64,000 nucleotides of DNA from Cryptomeria japonica (lineage: Eukaryota; Streptophyta; Pinopsida; Cupressales; Cupressaceae): NCBI RefSeq assembly GCF_030272615.1, contig NC_081411.1, positions 152,755,971 through 152,819,970 of the forward strand, in the 5' to 3' direction. Position numbers and translations under genes: made by a program. This document shows positions 33,781-44,721 of this stretch, piece after piece. Positions within the stretch are counted from its first letter, which is position 1. Each line of letters opens with the position of its first letter. The notes under the pieces are model-generated. The model did no database searches, had not been told where the DNA came from, and was given only the letters and a program-made list of their open reading frames with translations.

Positions 33781-35621
33781 ATGATGCATAAGGAGGGTCC
33801 TAAGTTCTCTAAGGATAATTGCACCTTATGGCATGGAAGAATGAAACTCTATCTAAGATCCCTAGGTGAACACTATTGGAATCATGTGATCACTGAGTAT
33901 AATGAACCTTCAGGGACTCTTACTCCAGACCAGATCAAGGAAAGGAAAGATAATACTGCTGTCATGGATCTAATTGTTAGCACTCTTTCAGATAATGAAT
34001 TTCCTGAGGTAAAATATTTGAAATCAGCTTTTCAGATATGGAATAAGTTGAAGATAGTCTACGAGGGAGATCCCCATGTTCAAAAGGCCAAAGTAGAAAG
34101 CCTGAGAGGAAAATATGATGAGATGAGAATGCAAGAAAGTGAAAACATAGAGCAATATAGTAAGAGGATAAAGAAGGTAGTAAACTCCATTAAAAGTGCA
34201 GGAGGAAATCTCAAGGAGGATGACGTGGTTAGCAAAATCCTGAGAAATTTGCTACCACAATATGCCATAAGGGTTTCTGCTATTTAGGAACTCAGATTCT
34301 TGGGAACAATCAATGTAACCCTTGACTCACTGATCGGTAAGTTGACTGGTTTTGAATTGAGAAATTATGACAACAACGTACCAAAGATTGATGCTGCTTT
34401 CAAAGCATCCATGATGCATGCACCAACAAGGAGAAGGAAAGAAACCGGTAGTAGCTCTACTACCAGAACTAGTCATTCCCATGAGAGTGACAATCTGCTC
34501 TCTGAGGGAAAGGAGCAAGATGAAATTGAATCTCTATTGCCAATAGGTAAAGGAAAATACAAAGGTATACTACCCTTAAAGTGCTTCTCTTGTAATAAGA
34601 TAGGTCATATTGCTTCAATATGCCTTGAGAATGATAGAGACAAGAAGGATAATTTTAGAAGTTACAGGGAAAAGAGCAAGAAGGAATGTTATCTTTTAGA
34701 AGAAGGAGTCACTGATGAAGAATTAGAGGGATCTGGTGGAGATAGCATTGCATTTGTGGTAGTCAAAGAGGACATCATAGAGGAAGGAGATATGGCATTG
34801 TTTTCTAGCACAAACCAATGTGGAGAATGGGTGATCGACAATGACTGCACTCACCACATGACCAGTGACAGAAACAAATTCCTCAACATGGAGGATTGCA
34901 ATAGAGGAACAATGAGGTTCGAAAATGACGCCCCATGTGCAATAAAAGGTAAGGGGTTTATAGCCTTGATTGATAAGACAAATTGTGATGATGGCTATTG
35001 GCTAGAAGGATTAAATAATAGTTTGTTAAGTGTTGCACAAATTAACAATAAGGGATATTGGTTAGAGTTCAATGAAGGGATATGTAAAATAAATGACAAA
35101 TCTAGAAGTCTATTTGCAACCGGTAAATAGTCAAGAGGCAATTTGTTTCATCTAGACACCACCATAGGTAATTGTCTAGTAGCTAAGGTAGAAGACAACT
35201 GGTTGTGGCACAAGAGATTGTGTCATGTTAATTTTGATATCATAGCTAAAGTCAGTAAGGAAAAATCTGTCAGAGGGATGCCTTACATAGTAAAACCTGA
35301 AAATGCTATGTGCAAAGAGTGTCAACTATGAAAGTTGACTGGGTCCAGTTTCAATAGTAAAACTTTCTCATCTGAAAATGTGCTGGACTTAGCTCACACA
35401 GACCTGCGTGGTCCCATGAGAACCAAGAGTTTCTATGGAGACCGGTATTTTATGTTATTTGTGGATGACTTCTCAAGAATAATGTGGGTTGTATTCTTGA
35501 AGGAAAAATCTAAAGCCTTTCATATGTTTAAGGTGTTGAAGGCTCGAGTAGAAAGAGGAACCGGTAAGAATCTGAAGTGCCTGAGATCAGACAGAGGAGG
35601 AGAGTTCAACTCTCAAGAGTT
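33781..35621 (+). pseudogene. G gag-pol, Gag to integrase part
   Basis: One frame from ATG 33781 with three nonsense codons (TAG 34285, TAG 35128, TGA 35329) and no frameshift. Gag core (33781-34290) is followed by the knuckle CFSCNKIGHIASIC (about 34581-34622), a protease-like segment with IDNDCTHHMTS at about 34832-34863 (family usually IDSGC), integrase zinc site WHKRLCHV...CKEC (35207-35325), and core with VDDFSR and RSDRGGEFNSQEF. The frame is cut by solo LTR I within the integrase core at 35621 and resumes at 36986. Confidence 0.8.
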
Positions 35622-36980
35622 TGTTGGCATTTGCATGAAGATTGCATTAATGATATGTTATGTTGTCATTGATGTTAATTAAATTGGTAATGATATTGTT
35701 GATATTGTTGTAATATTGTTACTGTAACCGGTAGGAAGAATTTGTGAGGAGAACCGGTAACTAGTTTAAACCTTATCTATTATTTTAACCGGTAAACCCT
35801 ACCTGTTGTTTTTGATAAACCTTAACATATTAAGTTTGGTGAATTGGTTATATTGGTTTATGATCTGACGTTGAGAGGTAATGATGATGACACACATGAT
35901 TATTGTATGAAGACAAGTCCAAGAGATTTTGGTGAGTTGTTGTAATGGTTTTTGTCTAGGGAATGAGCAAATATATTACATCTAATGCAAAGCGCGTGAT
36001 GAGTTATTAATTTCAATGAAGCGGTGATCAAGGAATGATCAAGGTTTTCTTGATTGATGTGCAAAGATTGCTATGTTATCCAATGGTCATACTTGAACCG
36101 AATTTGTTTGTAATCTCGATGAGAGTTAGGTTTTTGTTGTGTTACTGACCTGATTGAATTGTATTTAAGTTCGATGAAGTTTTTTAGTTTTAAGAGAGTT
36201 GGCAAAGAGATAGACACAGTTCAGTTGAGTGTGTGGTTGCCGAACCAGATGATGTATCTGCAGTTTGAGTAAAGGCAGATAGGAGCATGAAATGGATTTG
36301 ATCAAGCAAGTGTAGTGCTATTCAAATATATCAATAAACTCCTATTGTTTTCTAACAATTACAACATAATTGAAATCCCCTAACCGGGTAAGCTCTAACA
36401 AGCTTGGTGCTTGTCAAATCCTCTAACAAGGTGGTCCATTAGATTGGATTTTCAAATCCTCTACCGAGGTTACTCCTTACGGGGTATTGTTTCTAACAAG
36501 GCATTTGTAGTCAATCCCTTAACAGGGTGATTCCTAATAGGATCAGTTCTTAATGAGACTTTTTGTAAAGATTTAATAGGCTAGTCTCCTAACGGGGCGA
36601 ACTTCAGAAGAGTTTAAATAGTTATCTTGTGAGTCTCATCTCACCGTGGTTTATACCTATTTGGGATTCCACGTCAAAAATATTTGTGTCAAGTGGTGAA
36701 TGTTTTTGTGGTTATGTTTTCATGGTTGATTTACTTAACTAGTTAACTATTTTTGATAAGTCATGATGACTGGAAGTATTGAGATATGAAGAAGTTGTTT
36801 ACTATTAATTTGTTGTAACAGACAACCAGTTTATCTTATGAGTTTGTATGTTGATAGAGTTATTATTCTAAGTTTACTTTGAGAGATTGATTGGTGAATT
36901 TTATTATTAGTTTCTCTATCTACTGATTCACCCCCCCTCTCAGTAGTTGACCAAATACTTATTATTTTATCATACCATCA
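35622..36980 (+). repeat. I: solo LTR in the integrase of G
   Basis: It starts TGTTGGCATTTGC and ends ATACCATCA, flanked by GAGTT (35617-35621) and AAGTT (36981-36985). Removing it rejoins the integrase codons in frame. The array of TAACCGGGTAAG / CTAACAAGG units is at 36370-36610 and the tract GATTCACCCCCCCTCTCAG near 36926. It is the same LTR family as H (opposite orientation). A run of five TAACCGGTA-like motifs lies at 35720-35810. Confidence 0.8.
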
Positions 36981-36985
36981 AAGTT

Positions 36986-38289
36986 CATGAACTACTGCGA
37001 GGGACATGGAATCATGAGACAAATGTCTGCACCCAGAACACCTCGGCAGAATGGAGTTGCTGAAAGAAGAAACATAATATTGATTGTGAAAGGAATCTAA
37101 TGATACAGAAGGACATCCCACATATCTTCTGGAGAGAAGCAATAAGTACTGTTGTATACACTTTGAACCAGATACAAGTAAAGATGGGGACAAACAAAAC
37201 TCCCTATGAATTATGGAGTGGATACTCACCTAATGTTTGTTATTTCAAAGTATTTGGAAATAGGTGCTATATCAAAAGGGATGAGTACACTAGAAAATTT
37301 AATCCCAAGAGTGATGAAGGAACCTTCTTAGGTTACTCAACAAAGAGCAAGGCATATCGATGTTTAAACAAAAGAACCAGTAAGGTTGTGGAAAGTGCAA
37401 ATGTCAGAGTACACTAGAAAATTTAATCCCAAGAGTGATGAAGGAACCTTCTTAGGTTACTCAACAAAGAGCAAGGCATACCGATGTTTAAACAAAAGAA
37501 CCAGTAAGATTGTGGAAAGTGCAAATGTCAGAGTAGATGAGTACTCTGAGAAAAATGAATAGGATAGTAAGAGTGAACCAATGGAATATAAAGGGTTTGA
37601 GTACAATGTACTAGTGGAACCTATTGAACAAGATCCTGTTGAAGTGGCTAATGAAGAATCCTGTGAAGTAGAACCTACACAACCGATAGAAGAAGCTCCG
37701 AGGAGTGAATCGATATTGGATAAATATGTTAGAATAATCACTCTGCAAGAAATATCATCGGTGACAAGGATGCAAGAGTTCTAACCAAAATAAGAGCAAG
37801 AGAGAATGGGTATGATTTCAATTTTTGAGCCCAAAACAACAAAGGAGGCTCTAAAAGATGATGAATGGGTCGAAGCCATGGAAGAAGAACTGGAGCAAAT
37901 AGAGAAAAATGATACATGGACTCTAGTGCCCAGACCGGAAAATAAATAATAGGCACCAAGTGGGTGTTCAGAAATAAGATGGATGAAACCGGTAAGGTGA
38001 TAAGAAAGTAGGCAAGATTGGTCTATAAGGGCTATGCTCAAGAAGAAGTTTTGGACTATGGAGAAACCTTCACACCAGTAGCCAGGCTGGAAGGGGTCAA
38101 AATTTTGTTGGCCTATGCTTCTTATAAAATGTTTAAAGTTTACCAAATGGATGTCAAATCGGCATTCTTAAATGGGGTGTTAGAAGAAGAAGTATACATA
38201 GAACAACCGAAAGGGTTTGCATCTAAAGATGGGAGGAATATGGTATGCAAGTTGCAGAAGGCTCTGTATGGGCTGAAACAAGCACCAAG
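36986..38289 (+). pseudogene. G pol, integrase end to RT
   Basis: Codons for the integrase end (APRTPRQNGVAERR near 37030-37070) are followed by a frameshift, [14 protein letters not shown] (37129-37170), the GKR-like region, a linker with a 124-bp tandem duplication, and RT. RT segments include GTKWVFRNKMDETG (37956), [14 protein letters not shown] (38057), [14 protein letters not shown] (38136) and ALYGLKQAPS, where element D interrupts it. There are at least four frameshifts or stops. Confidence 0.8.
37283..37530 (+). repeat. 124-bp tandem duplication in G pol
   Basis: Two head-to-tail copies (37283-37406 and 37407-37530) differ at about two positions (CATATCG/CATACCG, AAGGTTG/AAGATTG). 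GAGTA is present at the start of each copy and after the second, so the event used 5 bp of microhomology. 124 is not a multiple of three, so the frame shifts. Confidence 0.9.
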
Positions 38290-39062
38290 TGTTAGGATTC
38301 CCAAAGATACTAAGAGGGGGGGTGAATCAATATCTAACCGGTATGTCAAATTACTTGATTTAAAACATGAAAAGCATATTAAAACTGAGTACCGGTAAAC
38401 CAGAAATGATGCAGTAAATAAGAACAATAATAACAACATGAGAAGCACACCATAACACAATATTTTAACAAGGAAACCCAGTGTGGGAAAAACCTCGGTG
38501 GGATTTGTGACCCACAATATTCGCTTACTGGCCAATAAGGGAATATTACTCTTACAATAGGGGCCTGCACATGCAGGAAGGCCAAGTTCCTAGAGCTCAC
38601 TGCTCAATTACAAAAGAAGTCACATTGACTTACAAAATGGATTATATAAATCCAATGTCTTGTACTGCTTCAGATCAACATCTGCTATGCCAGATTCAGT
38701 ACCGGTTTAAGCTCTGCTACAACATAAACCTTTAACCAATAATTTGCATATTAGGTCTGCTATTACTTTTTCATACTTCACATCCTATCTCATCTCTACA
38801 AAATGATCTACAATGATCTCATACATATATGAGTCATATTACAATCCACCATGTTGGCTTACAAAAGATTTTATAATTAATTACAAAATACATTAATACA
38901 AAATAGTTGTCGGCCAGGATGTTGGTATTCTTCCTTTTGCTGCCGGTGTTCTGTATGTTGGTGTCGGTGCTTGTGTTTTCCCATTGGTATCACATGATTG
39001 CAAGGTTGCCATCAATGACAATACCTTCAATCACCTACAATTTCTCATTGGAGTGTGCATTT
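38290..39062 (-). repeat. D 3' LTR (about 773 bp, U3 end lost)
   Basis: It is homologous to D2 LTR 1896-2694 from TGTTAGGATTCCC on the plus strand. The outer TGTTGG at the U3 start is missing: the ORF2 coiled-coil frame reads directly into it (stop at 39031). No PPT is seen before it, so the junction is a deletion rather than an original element end. Confidence 0.7.
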
Positions 39063-39783
39063 TCTCTTCTGGTGTCTTCAGTCTGGGAACCAAAGCCTCA
39101 GATATTTCTTTTCTCAAAGAAATGAGGTATTCTAGTCTTGGACCAAGTGTACATTTCAAGTCCTTTACTTTATCCTTTATTCTCTGTTTGTCATTCTCTA
39201 ACTTCTTGATTTTCTCTTCTAGCTCTGCAATCTTCTTTTCTATCTCCAAAAATGAATCCGATGATCCTATCAGATTGTTAGCGATATTGTTAATCTTATC
39301 TTGTGCTTTGTTGATTTCCTTGTCAAGGTCTTCTGTTAAGATGTTTGTCTTACAAGTGTCCCTATACAGTTTCTTGAAGTCAAAAATTATTTCTCCAAGT
39401 TCCAGTAATAGGGTATCCATTTTCTCCTTGTTCTTCTTCACAATTTCTTCAAAGAATTTCTCTTTTTCTTTAATCATTCTTTCCTTAAATGTATCCTCAT
39501 TTATTTGATCAACAATCAATATGTTGCCGGTGATGAACTTAGACAATGTGTCTAGTTGACCTAAAGAATCCTTATTATCAACAATGCACTTTGGTGCTAT
39601 CAATTTAAGAATTGGAATTGTATCATCAATAGCCTTATAGGATTGTGCATTATATTCTGTGATCTTCTTTATTGAATCCAACAAGACCTTTGTTATATTT
39701 GCAGGTCTAAATTCTGCCATAGATGTACTAGATGTTTGTCCAATAGTCTTTATAATCATCATGCTACCGGTTGTGGTAATCAC
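39031..39783 (-). pseudogene. D ORF2, C-terminal coiled-coil part
   Basis: 250 open codons. A helical segment (ITKVLLDSIKKITEYNAQSY) is followed by a long coiled coil, ELEEKIKKLENDKQRIKDKVKD. The last codons (about 39031-39062) lie in LTR sequence, so the natural C-terminus is lost. It is separated from the upstream part by a decayed stretch (39784-40099) with at least three stops in the best frame. Confidence 0.55.
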
Positions 39784-40099
39784 CTTACTTGATTTGACCT
39801 CTGATAGGTCAGTCTGTGTTTACATTTCTACAAACAAAGGTTTATGCTTTTCAGTTTGGGCCGGTGGCACTGTCTTTGTCTGAACCTGTGTTTCAACCTG
39901 TACCTGTTTTGGTTTCTCTCTCTATATCTTAGAGGGTTTCTCTGAGCTTTCAACTATTAGTTTCTCAAATGTAGTCTTAGTTTATGCCTTTGAACTCTCT
40001 TTAGCCGGTTCTTTTGATGGTTTTTTAGTTGTATCTACCGGTTTCTCTGTGGTATCCTCAGTCGGTTGCTCTGCCTATGTAGGTTTTTTAATGCTTATC
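39784..40099 (-). pseudogene. D ORF2, decayed linker
   Basis: Pro/Thr/Lys-rich codons (EKPVDTTKKPSKEPAKESSK, VQVETQVQTKTVPPAQTEKH) are readable in one frame, which is shifted relative to 40100-40876 and has three stops. It looks like an unstructured linker of ORF2. Confidence 0.45.
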
Positions 40100-41660
40100 T
40101 CATGCAGCTGGTGACTTAGTAGTCACATCTTCCTCCTTATCTTCAGTGTTTTCTCTATCAACCACAACATTTACTTCTTGAGTATCTACATTCATAGTAT
40201 GCAAAATTTCAGACTCAAGATTTGTATCCTCTAGTGGAGTCTTCATACTCTCTATGGCCGATTGACTGTCAGTAGTATCTACCAGTGGAGTATCTGAAAG
40301 AGGTGGGGGCATATTGTCAGTTATTTTAAAGCTTGGAGGACCACCTACCTTACCATTCCCCTTATCTCTGTCCTTTTGATATACTTTAATAGTTTTTGGT
40401 CTGAGTAATTCTTCCTGTTTTTCTTTTTCCACAAAGAATATATCCCATGCATCTGCTATTTCCTCAGAGACTTCCTTTACTCTACCTGCCATCAGTGCTA
40501 CATGCCGATGAGCAGTAGAGAATACTATCCGGTTTGCTTCACTAATTAGTTTATCAATTTCATCAGTTGAGTTGACTGGATGTATTGCAAGTAGTTTTTC
40601 AATCTTAATTTTCTTGTTCAGCTCAACGATGGCCAACCTTCTAGCTTCAAGTCTCCTATACAGATCATTTGGAATTTCATCAACAACTTCCATAAAAAAT
40701 TTCTCGTATATATCTAAGTGTAAAATTACACTATTCTCTATGCTTTCCTTATCATCAGTTGATAGTGTATTGTATATTTTGTTGATGTTCTTTAGCTTAC
40801 CATCCTCTATAATTTCACTAAGAAGTTTGTCTATTGGGGCAATATCTTGTTTTACCTTCTTCTTCTTAGGAGTCATTTTCTTTTATAGAGGCCTTATTGC
40901 CTGTTGTTTTTGTCTGGATCTTTTTGGTGTAGGAGAGGGTGCCGGTGTGGGTTTTCTTTTCCTTTCTACCCTTTTAAATATTGCTGGTATATCACTCTTA
41001 GAAGAAGTTCCAACCGGTGAAAGATGAGTTTCCGGTTGAGGTGCTTCCAACTCACTTTCACTTATTCTAGTTTGTCTCAAAACATCTTCCTTGATTGCTT
41101 TAGCTTGTCGGGTTCCTTTCCTTACAGCTGCTTCAACCTTCTTAACCCTTTTCCTTGATTGAATTCCACTTTCTATTGTTTCAATATTTCCAAAAGCTTC
41201 CTTAGTAGGTTCCTTGGGTGCTTCAGGGAGGGATTTTACATAAGTTTCAATGATATTGTCATCTGTTTCATAACCCATTTCAGTTACCCAGATAGTTCTA
41301 GGGACAACTGCCTCCATCCAGATTTCATCTTTCTTGATCACAAAACAAATTTCCTTTTGATATTTATCCACAATAGCTTGTGATAGTCTTACTCTAGTTT
41401 TCATTCGAGTCTTCAATGATTGAAAGTGTTCATTTAAGTTTTTCTCTCGGTTTTCTCCCATGTTTCTCAATAGATCCAACAGTTGTTTTCCTACCAGAAT
41501 GTCAAAACCAAAATCTCTTGCACCAATACCGGGCACTTGTTTTGTTATGTACAACATCAGACAAACAAGCGAATTTCCAAATCTGAATGTCCCTTTCTTA
41601 TCTCTTTTAATCTTTCCTAGATTGTCTATCAACTCATCTTTGATCCATTCACATACATCT
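40100..41660 (-). pseudogene. D ORF2, central part
   Basis: In frame with the N-terminal part once F and E are removed. It begins with an IDVCEWIKDELIDNLGK region and FRFGNSLVCLMLYITKQ, then a basic region KPTPAPSPTPKRSRQKQ, then TAA at 40883-40885. Nine bases later the same frame continues (MTPKKKKVKQD...) to 40100, with alternating helical and acidic segments. So the TAA is a nonsense mutation in a longer ORF or a genuine stop with a second cistron. The NLS-like KRSRQKQ and PKKKKVKQ are conspicuous. No known domain is recognised. Confidence 0.6.
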
Positions 41661-42139
41661 ATCCTTGATAACTCAATGATGAACTGATAATACTAACCCG
41701 GTACTGAGAGGGGGGGGGGGGGAAGTGAATCAGTACAGACAAAAATATAGTCCTAAACCAATATGACAGCAGACACTTCAAGTGACTGGCAAACAGTGAC
41801 ACCGGTTTGAAACAGAGTGCAACTGGTAAAGCTAAGAATGACTGAGACAAGCATTAACTGGTTACTCACTTAGCTTTTCACTCAACTGAAGATTACACTA
41901 CTATTTCACCCTTATGCATAAATAGGTAATCTATCATCAGATCATAATAATAGCTAGTTCAACATGTTTTATTGACAGACATAAAACACAAAACCATAAT
42001 ATGCTTGACAAATAATTGCAAAGCATCACAAGATAAAAGCATCACACATGACACACATATTTTTCACGTGGAAACCCAACTGGGAAAAACCACAATGGGG
42101 ATGAATACCCACAAGTTGTTTTTGAACTCTTTAGATGTC

Positions 42140-42400
42140 CGCTCTGTTAGGAGCCTTGTCTGGTTAGAGACATTACAATAGGTTCTGCTAGGAACCGATC
42201 CTGTTAGAGATCACTCAATTAAGGGATGGCTAGAATACCCAGTTAAGGGTTAAACCCTGTTAAAGGTTACCTTGTTAGAGGATTTCAAGAACTCAATAGC
42301 TAAAGGATTTCAAACTCAATAGCTTTGAATTACCCTATTAAAGGATTTACAGCAAGCCGGTTAAGGCTACCTTGTTAAGGGATTTTCCAACTGTTGAGGT
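42140..42400. repeat. Degenerate (C)CTGTTARAGG(A)TT array in LTR F
   Basis: About 10-12 irregular units such as CCTGTTAGAGATCAC, CAGTTAAGGG, CCTTGTTAGAGGATTTC and CCGGTTAAGGCTACC occur at 20-40 bp spacing. Equivalent arrays occur in LTRs of H, I, G and B. Confidence 0.7.
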
Positions 42401-42634
42401 GGTTAGAGATCAACAGGTATTACAATGATATGGTAACAACACTCAATGCTAATGCAGATCCACTCAAGCTCCTCTTCACCTTCTGCACTTACACTCTGCA
42501 GCTATCACTTCTCTCCTTTTGGTCTGGCAAGAATCACGTATCCCTTCTCTTGGATACAGACACACAACTTTTGCCAACAACCTCAGAAAGAGACACAACA
42601 TCGACCTTATAGGAAAATAGATAGGTTGGTAGCA

Positions 42635-42654
42635 TAAACCCTAAACCCTAAACC
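42635..42654. promoter_or_regulatory. Telo-box (interstitial TTTAGGG repeat)
   Basis: TAAACCCTAAACCCTAAACC is two and a half Arabidopsis-type telomere units inside LTR F. It is preserved in the second copy near 60119-60138. Telo-boxes are known cis elements of plant promoters; a role here is inference. Confidence 0.55.
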
Positions 42655-43208
42655 TGTTAGGTTAAGGAATTCAAATGGTTCAATCCTGACCGTTGAGCAC
42701 ATTGCATTAAATACAGTAGTTCTTGATCCAATCTCAAGACATTCTCCATCGTCCATTTCCACCGATTTTATGGCGACTGATAACCCATCACATGTTATCA
42801 CCGTTTTACAAACTTCTCACATTCCCAAGGTAGATAGGAACAATCTCTTTCATGCAAGATCCTTCACGCGCATAAGGCTTACGTGGCAACATGATCTATT
42901 CTTTGTTATCATGCTAACTCATCACATACAAAGTCACCAGTTGAGCCACACAGGCTTCAAGCACTTAAACCGGAAACCCTGAAGTTGAGACTACCAACTG
43001 GTAGTCATACAACACTTCCATATGCTGGTTCCCATAACTATATGCTGGTTCATCATGAACAAACACACTGCTTCACTTTGGCACAAATGCCGGTTCACAG
43101 TGTTCTACCGGTTCCCTCATATGTCGGTTCTCACTTCTTTAGCATATTGACATCAATGACAACATACAATGTCATTATATCCACATACCGGCTCACATAA
43201 TGCCAACA

Positions 43209-43233
43209 ATCCTTGCATTATCATTAACCATAT
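43209..43233 (-). pseudogene. D ORF2 sliver between F and E
   Basis: These 25 bp keep the codons that link the N-terminal part (62206) to the central part (41660), plus the F and E target duplications (ATCCT at 43209-43213, CATAT at 43229-43233). Arithmetic of the three pieces keeps the frame. Confidence 0.8.
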
Positions 43234-44721
43234 TGTAGACACCTAAAAATGGTCAACGCTTGCGGAGTCGTACTTTAACATTTGCGCATTGCCTTATTTT
43301 AGGGTTTTTGCATCGCATTAACATTTCTCCTATGATTCGCACTTGGTCTTTATCATTTGCGAGCATCAAGTCCTTCTTCTGCATTCTTCATTTGTCTCGC
43401 TCTCGAATTCGGTCTTGTCGACAACAATATTTGTCATGATTTTGGTCGATCTTATCCTGTCGCATCAATGTGCATATTCATTTGTCATCATTTTTGACAT
43501 CGTCAATCCTAATTAGGGTTTTGTCCTCTTATCAAAATGTCATCATGCGATCGATAATTGTCATCGATTCTTGTCTTTTGATCAATTTGTCATCAATCTT
43601 GTCGTCTTGTGATCTATTTTGTCATCGATCTTTGTCTTCTTGTCAATTTTGTCATTTTTGTGATCAATTTGTCATCGATCGTCGTCTTTCTTAATTGTGT
43701 CAATTTGGATCAATTAGTCATTGTTCCTCGTCAATTGGCGCATTTATTAATCAAATCGTTTGTCAGCATTGGTCTTTTTTCAAGTCAGAATCATGATCAA
43801 ATCGAATCGATATCAATTATCCTTTGTCAAGACCTAATTGTCATTCTTGCATTTATAATTCATCTTTCTTGAGAAAAGGGCCACAATTATTTATTTATCC
43901 TAGGTCTTCATGTCACAATTAAATGTTTAATTTAATTGACTAACTAATTATTCCTCTTTTTGTGAATTAATTAATAAATGACAAATTATTAATTGATTTA
44001 CCTAATTTCTCCTAATTCCCTCTTTGTGAATTAATTAATAAATGAAAAATTATTAATTAATTGACTATATTCCTAATTATCCTCATTTTCTAGTTTCCAA
44101 ATTCCTATTTTCCAATTTTCTAATTTTCCTAATTTCTAATTCAATTTCCTCCTATTTTTCTCTTAATTTCATGGGAATGACATTTCAATTTGTCATAATT
44201 GACAATCAATCAATTTTGACATGGAAATTTGTCTTAATTTTGTCATAAATCATCAATCAATCAATCTTGCATAGAAAGTGCAAATTTGTCATAAATTGTC
44301 ATAATTGACATTCTTGATTTGCAATTTCCATTTGAATCTCTTCATGCTAATTTGATCTTTTCTCCAATTTGTTTATAAATTGGATGAATTTTTTCAATCC
44401 CATCTAATCACTTTGTCGAATCAATCACGCTTCGAGTATTCTTGCGCTACAATCTTGTCTACTTGCTTTCATCTCATGTGTATGCATTAGTAGGTGAGAT
44501 CCACAAACAAAGCTATTTGAAGGAGAAAGAAGGACAATGGAGCCACATGAAGGAGATATTCAAGTCTACTTTTGGTTTGCTTAGTTTTCAATCTTGAATG
44601 TCTTGTTTTCATGTCTTTATTGAGTGTGTTTAGGATTGATCATTGCATTTGAGCTTTCGTGATTGAGCTAGATGACTAATATTGATATTTGCTTTGATGA
44701 TTTCCGATTTCCTAGCTACAT
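43234..44721 (+). repeat. E 5' LTR (1488 bp)
   Basis: It starts TGTAGACACCTAAAAATGG and ends TCCTAGCTACA. The first half (43430-43830) is crowded with TTGTCATCGAT / TTGTCAAT microrepeats. The second half is AT-rich. The first 20 bases resemble the J LTR start. Confidence 0.9.

Larger units (their letters stand above)
32040..38289 (+). mobile_element. Element G: plus-strand Ty1/copia, 5' part, split by I and cut by D
   Basis: LTR 32040-33714, PBS 33717-33728, gag-pol from 33781 to the RT, where element D interrupts it at 38289. The remainder lies beyond the right edge. It is related to element B (RT stretch [15 protein letters not shown] in both). There are several nonsense codons and frameshifts, so it is an old copy. 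Confidence 0.75.
41666..43208 (-). repeat. F: solo LTR in D ORF2
   Basis: It is flanked by ATCCT (41661-41665 and 43209-43213). On the minus strand it runs TGTTGGCATTATGTG to ...GAGTTATCA. Removing it with one ATCCT gives an open ORF2 frame across the site. It contains a G-run at 41711-41723, an array of GTTA-AGGG-type units (42140-42400) and a telo-box at 42635-42654. A copy lies inside E at about 59155-60693. Confidence 0.9.

Noticed and set aside
42635-42654. Interstitial telomere or chromosome end
   Set aside because: Only two and a half units, located at the same place in two copies of an LTR, so part of that LTR.
43470-43872. Plus-strand hydrophobic ORFs in the E LTR (and copies at 60955-61357)
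   Set aside because: Present in both LTRs because the LTRs are near-identical. Composition reflects TTGTCAT repeats, with no domain.
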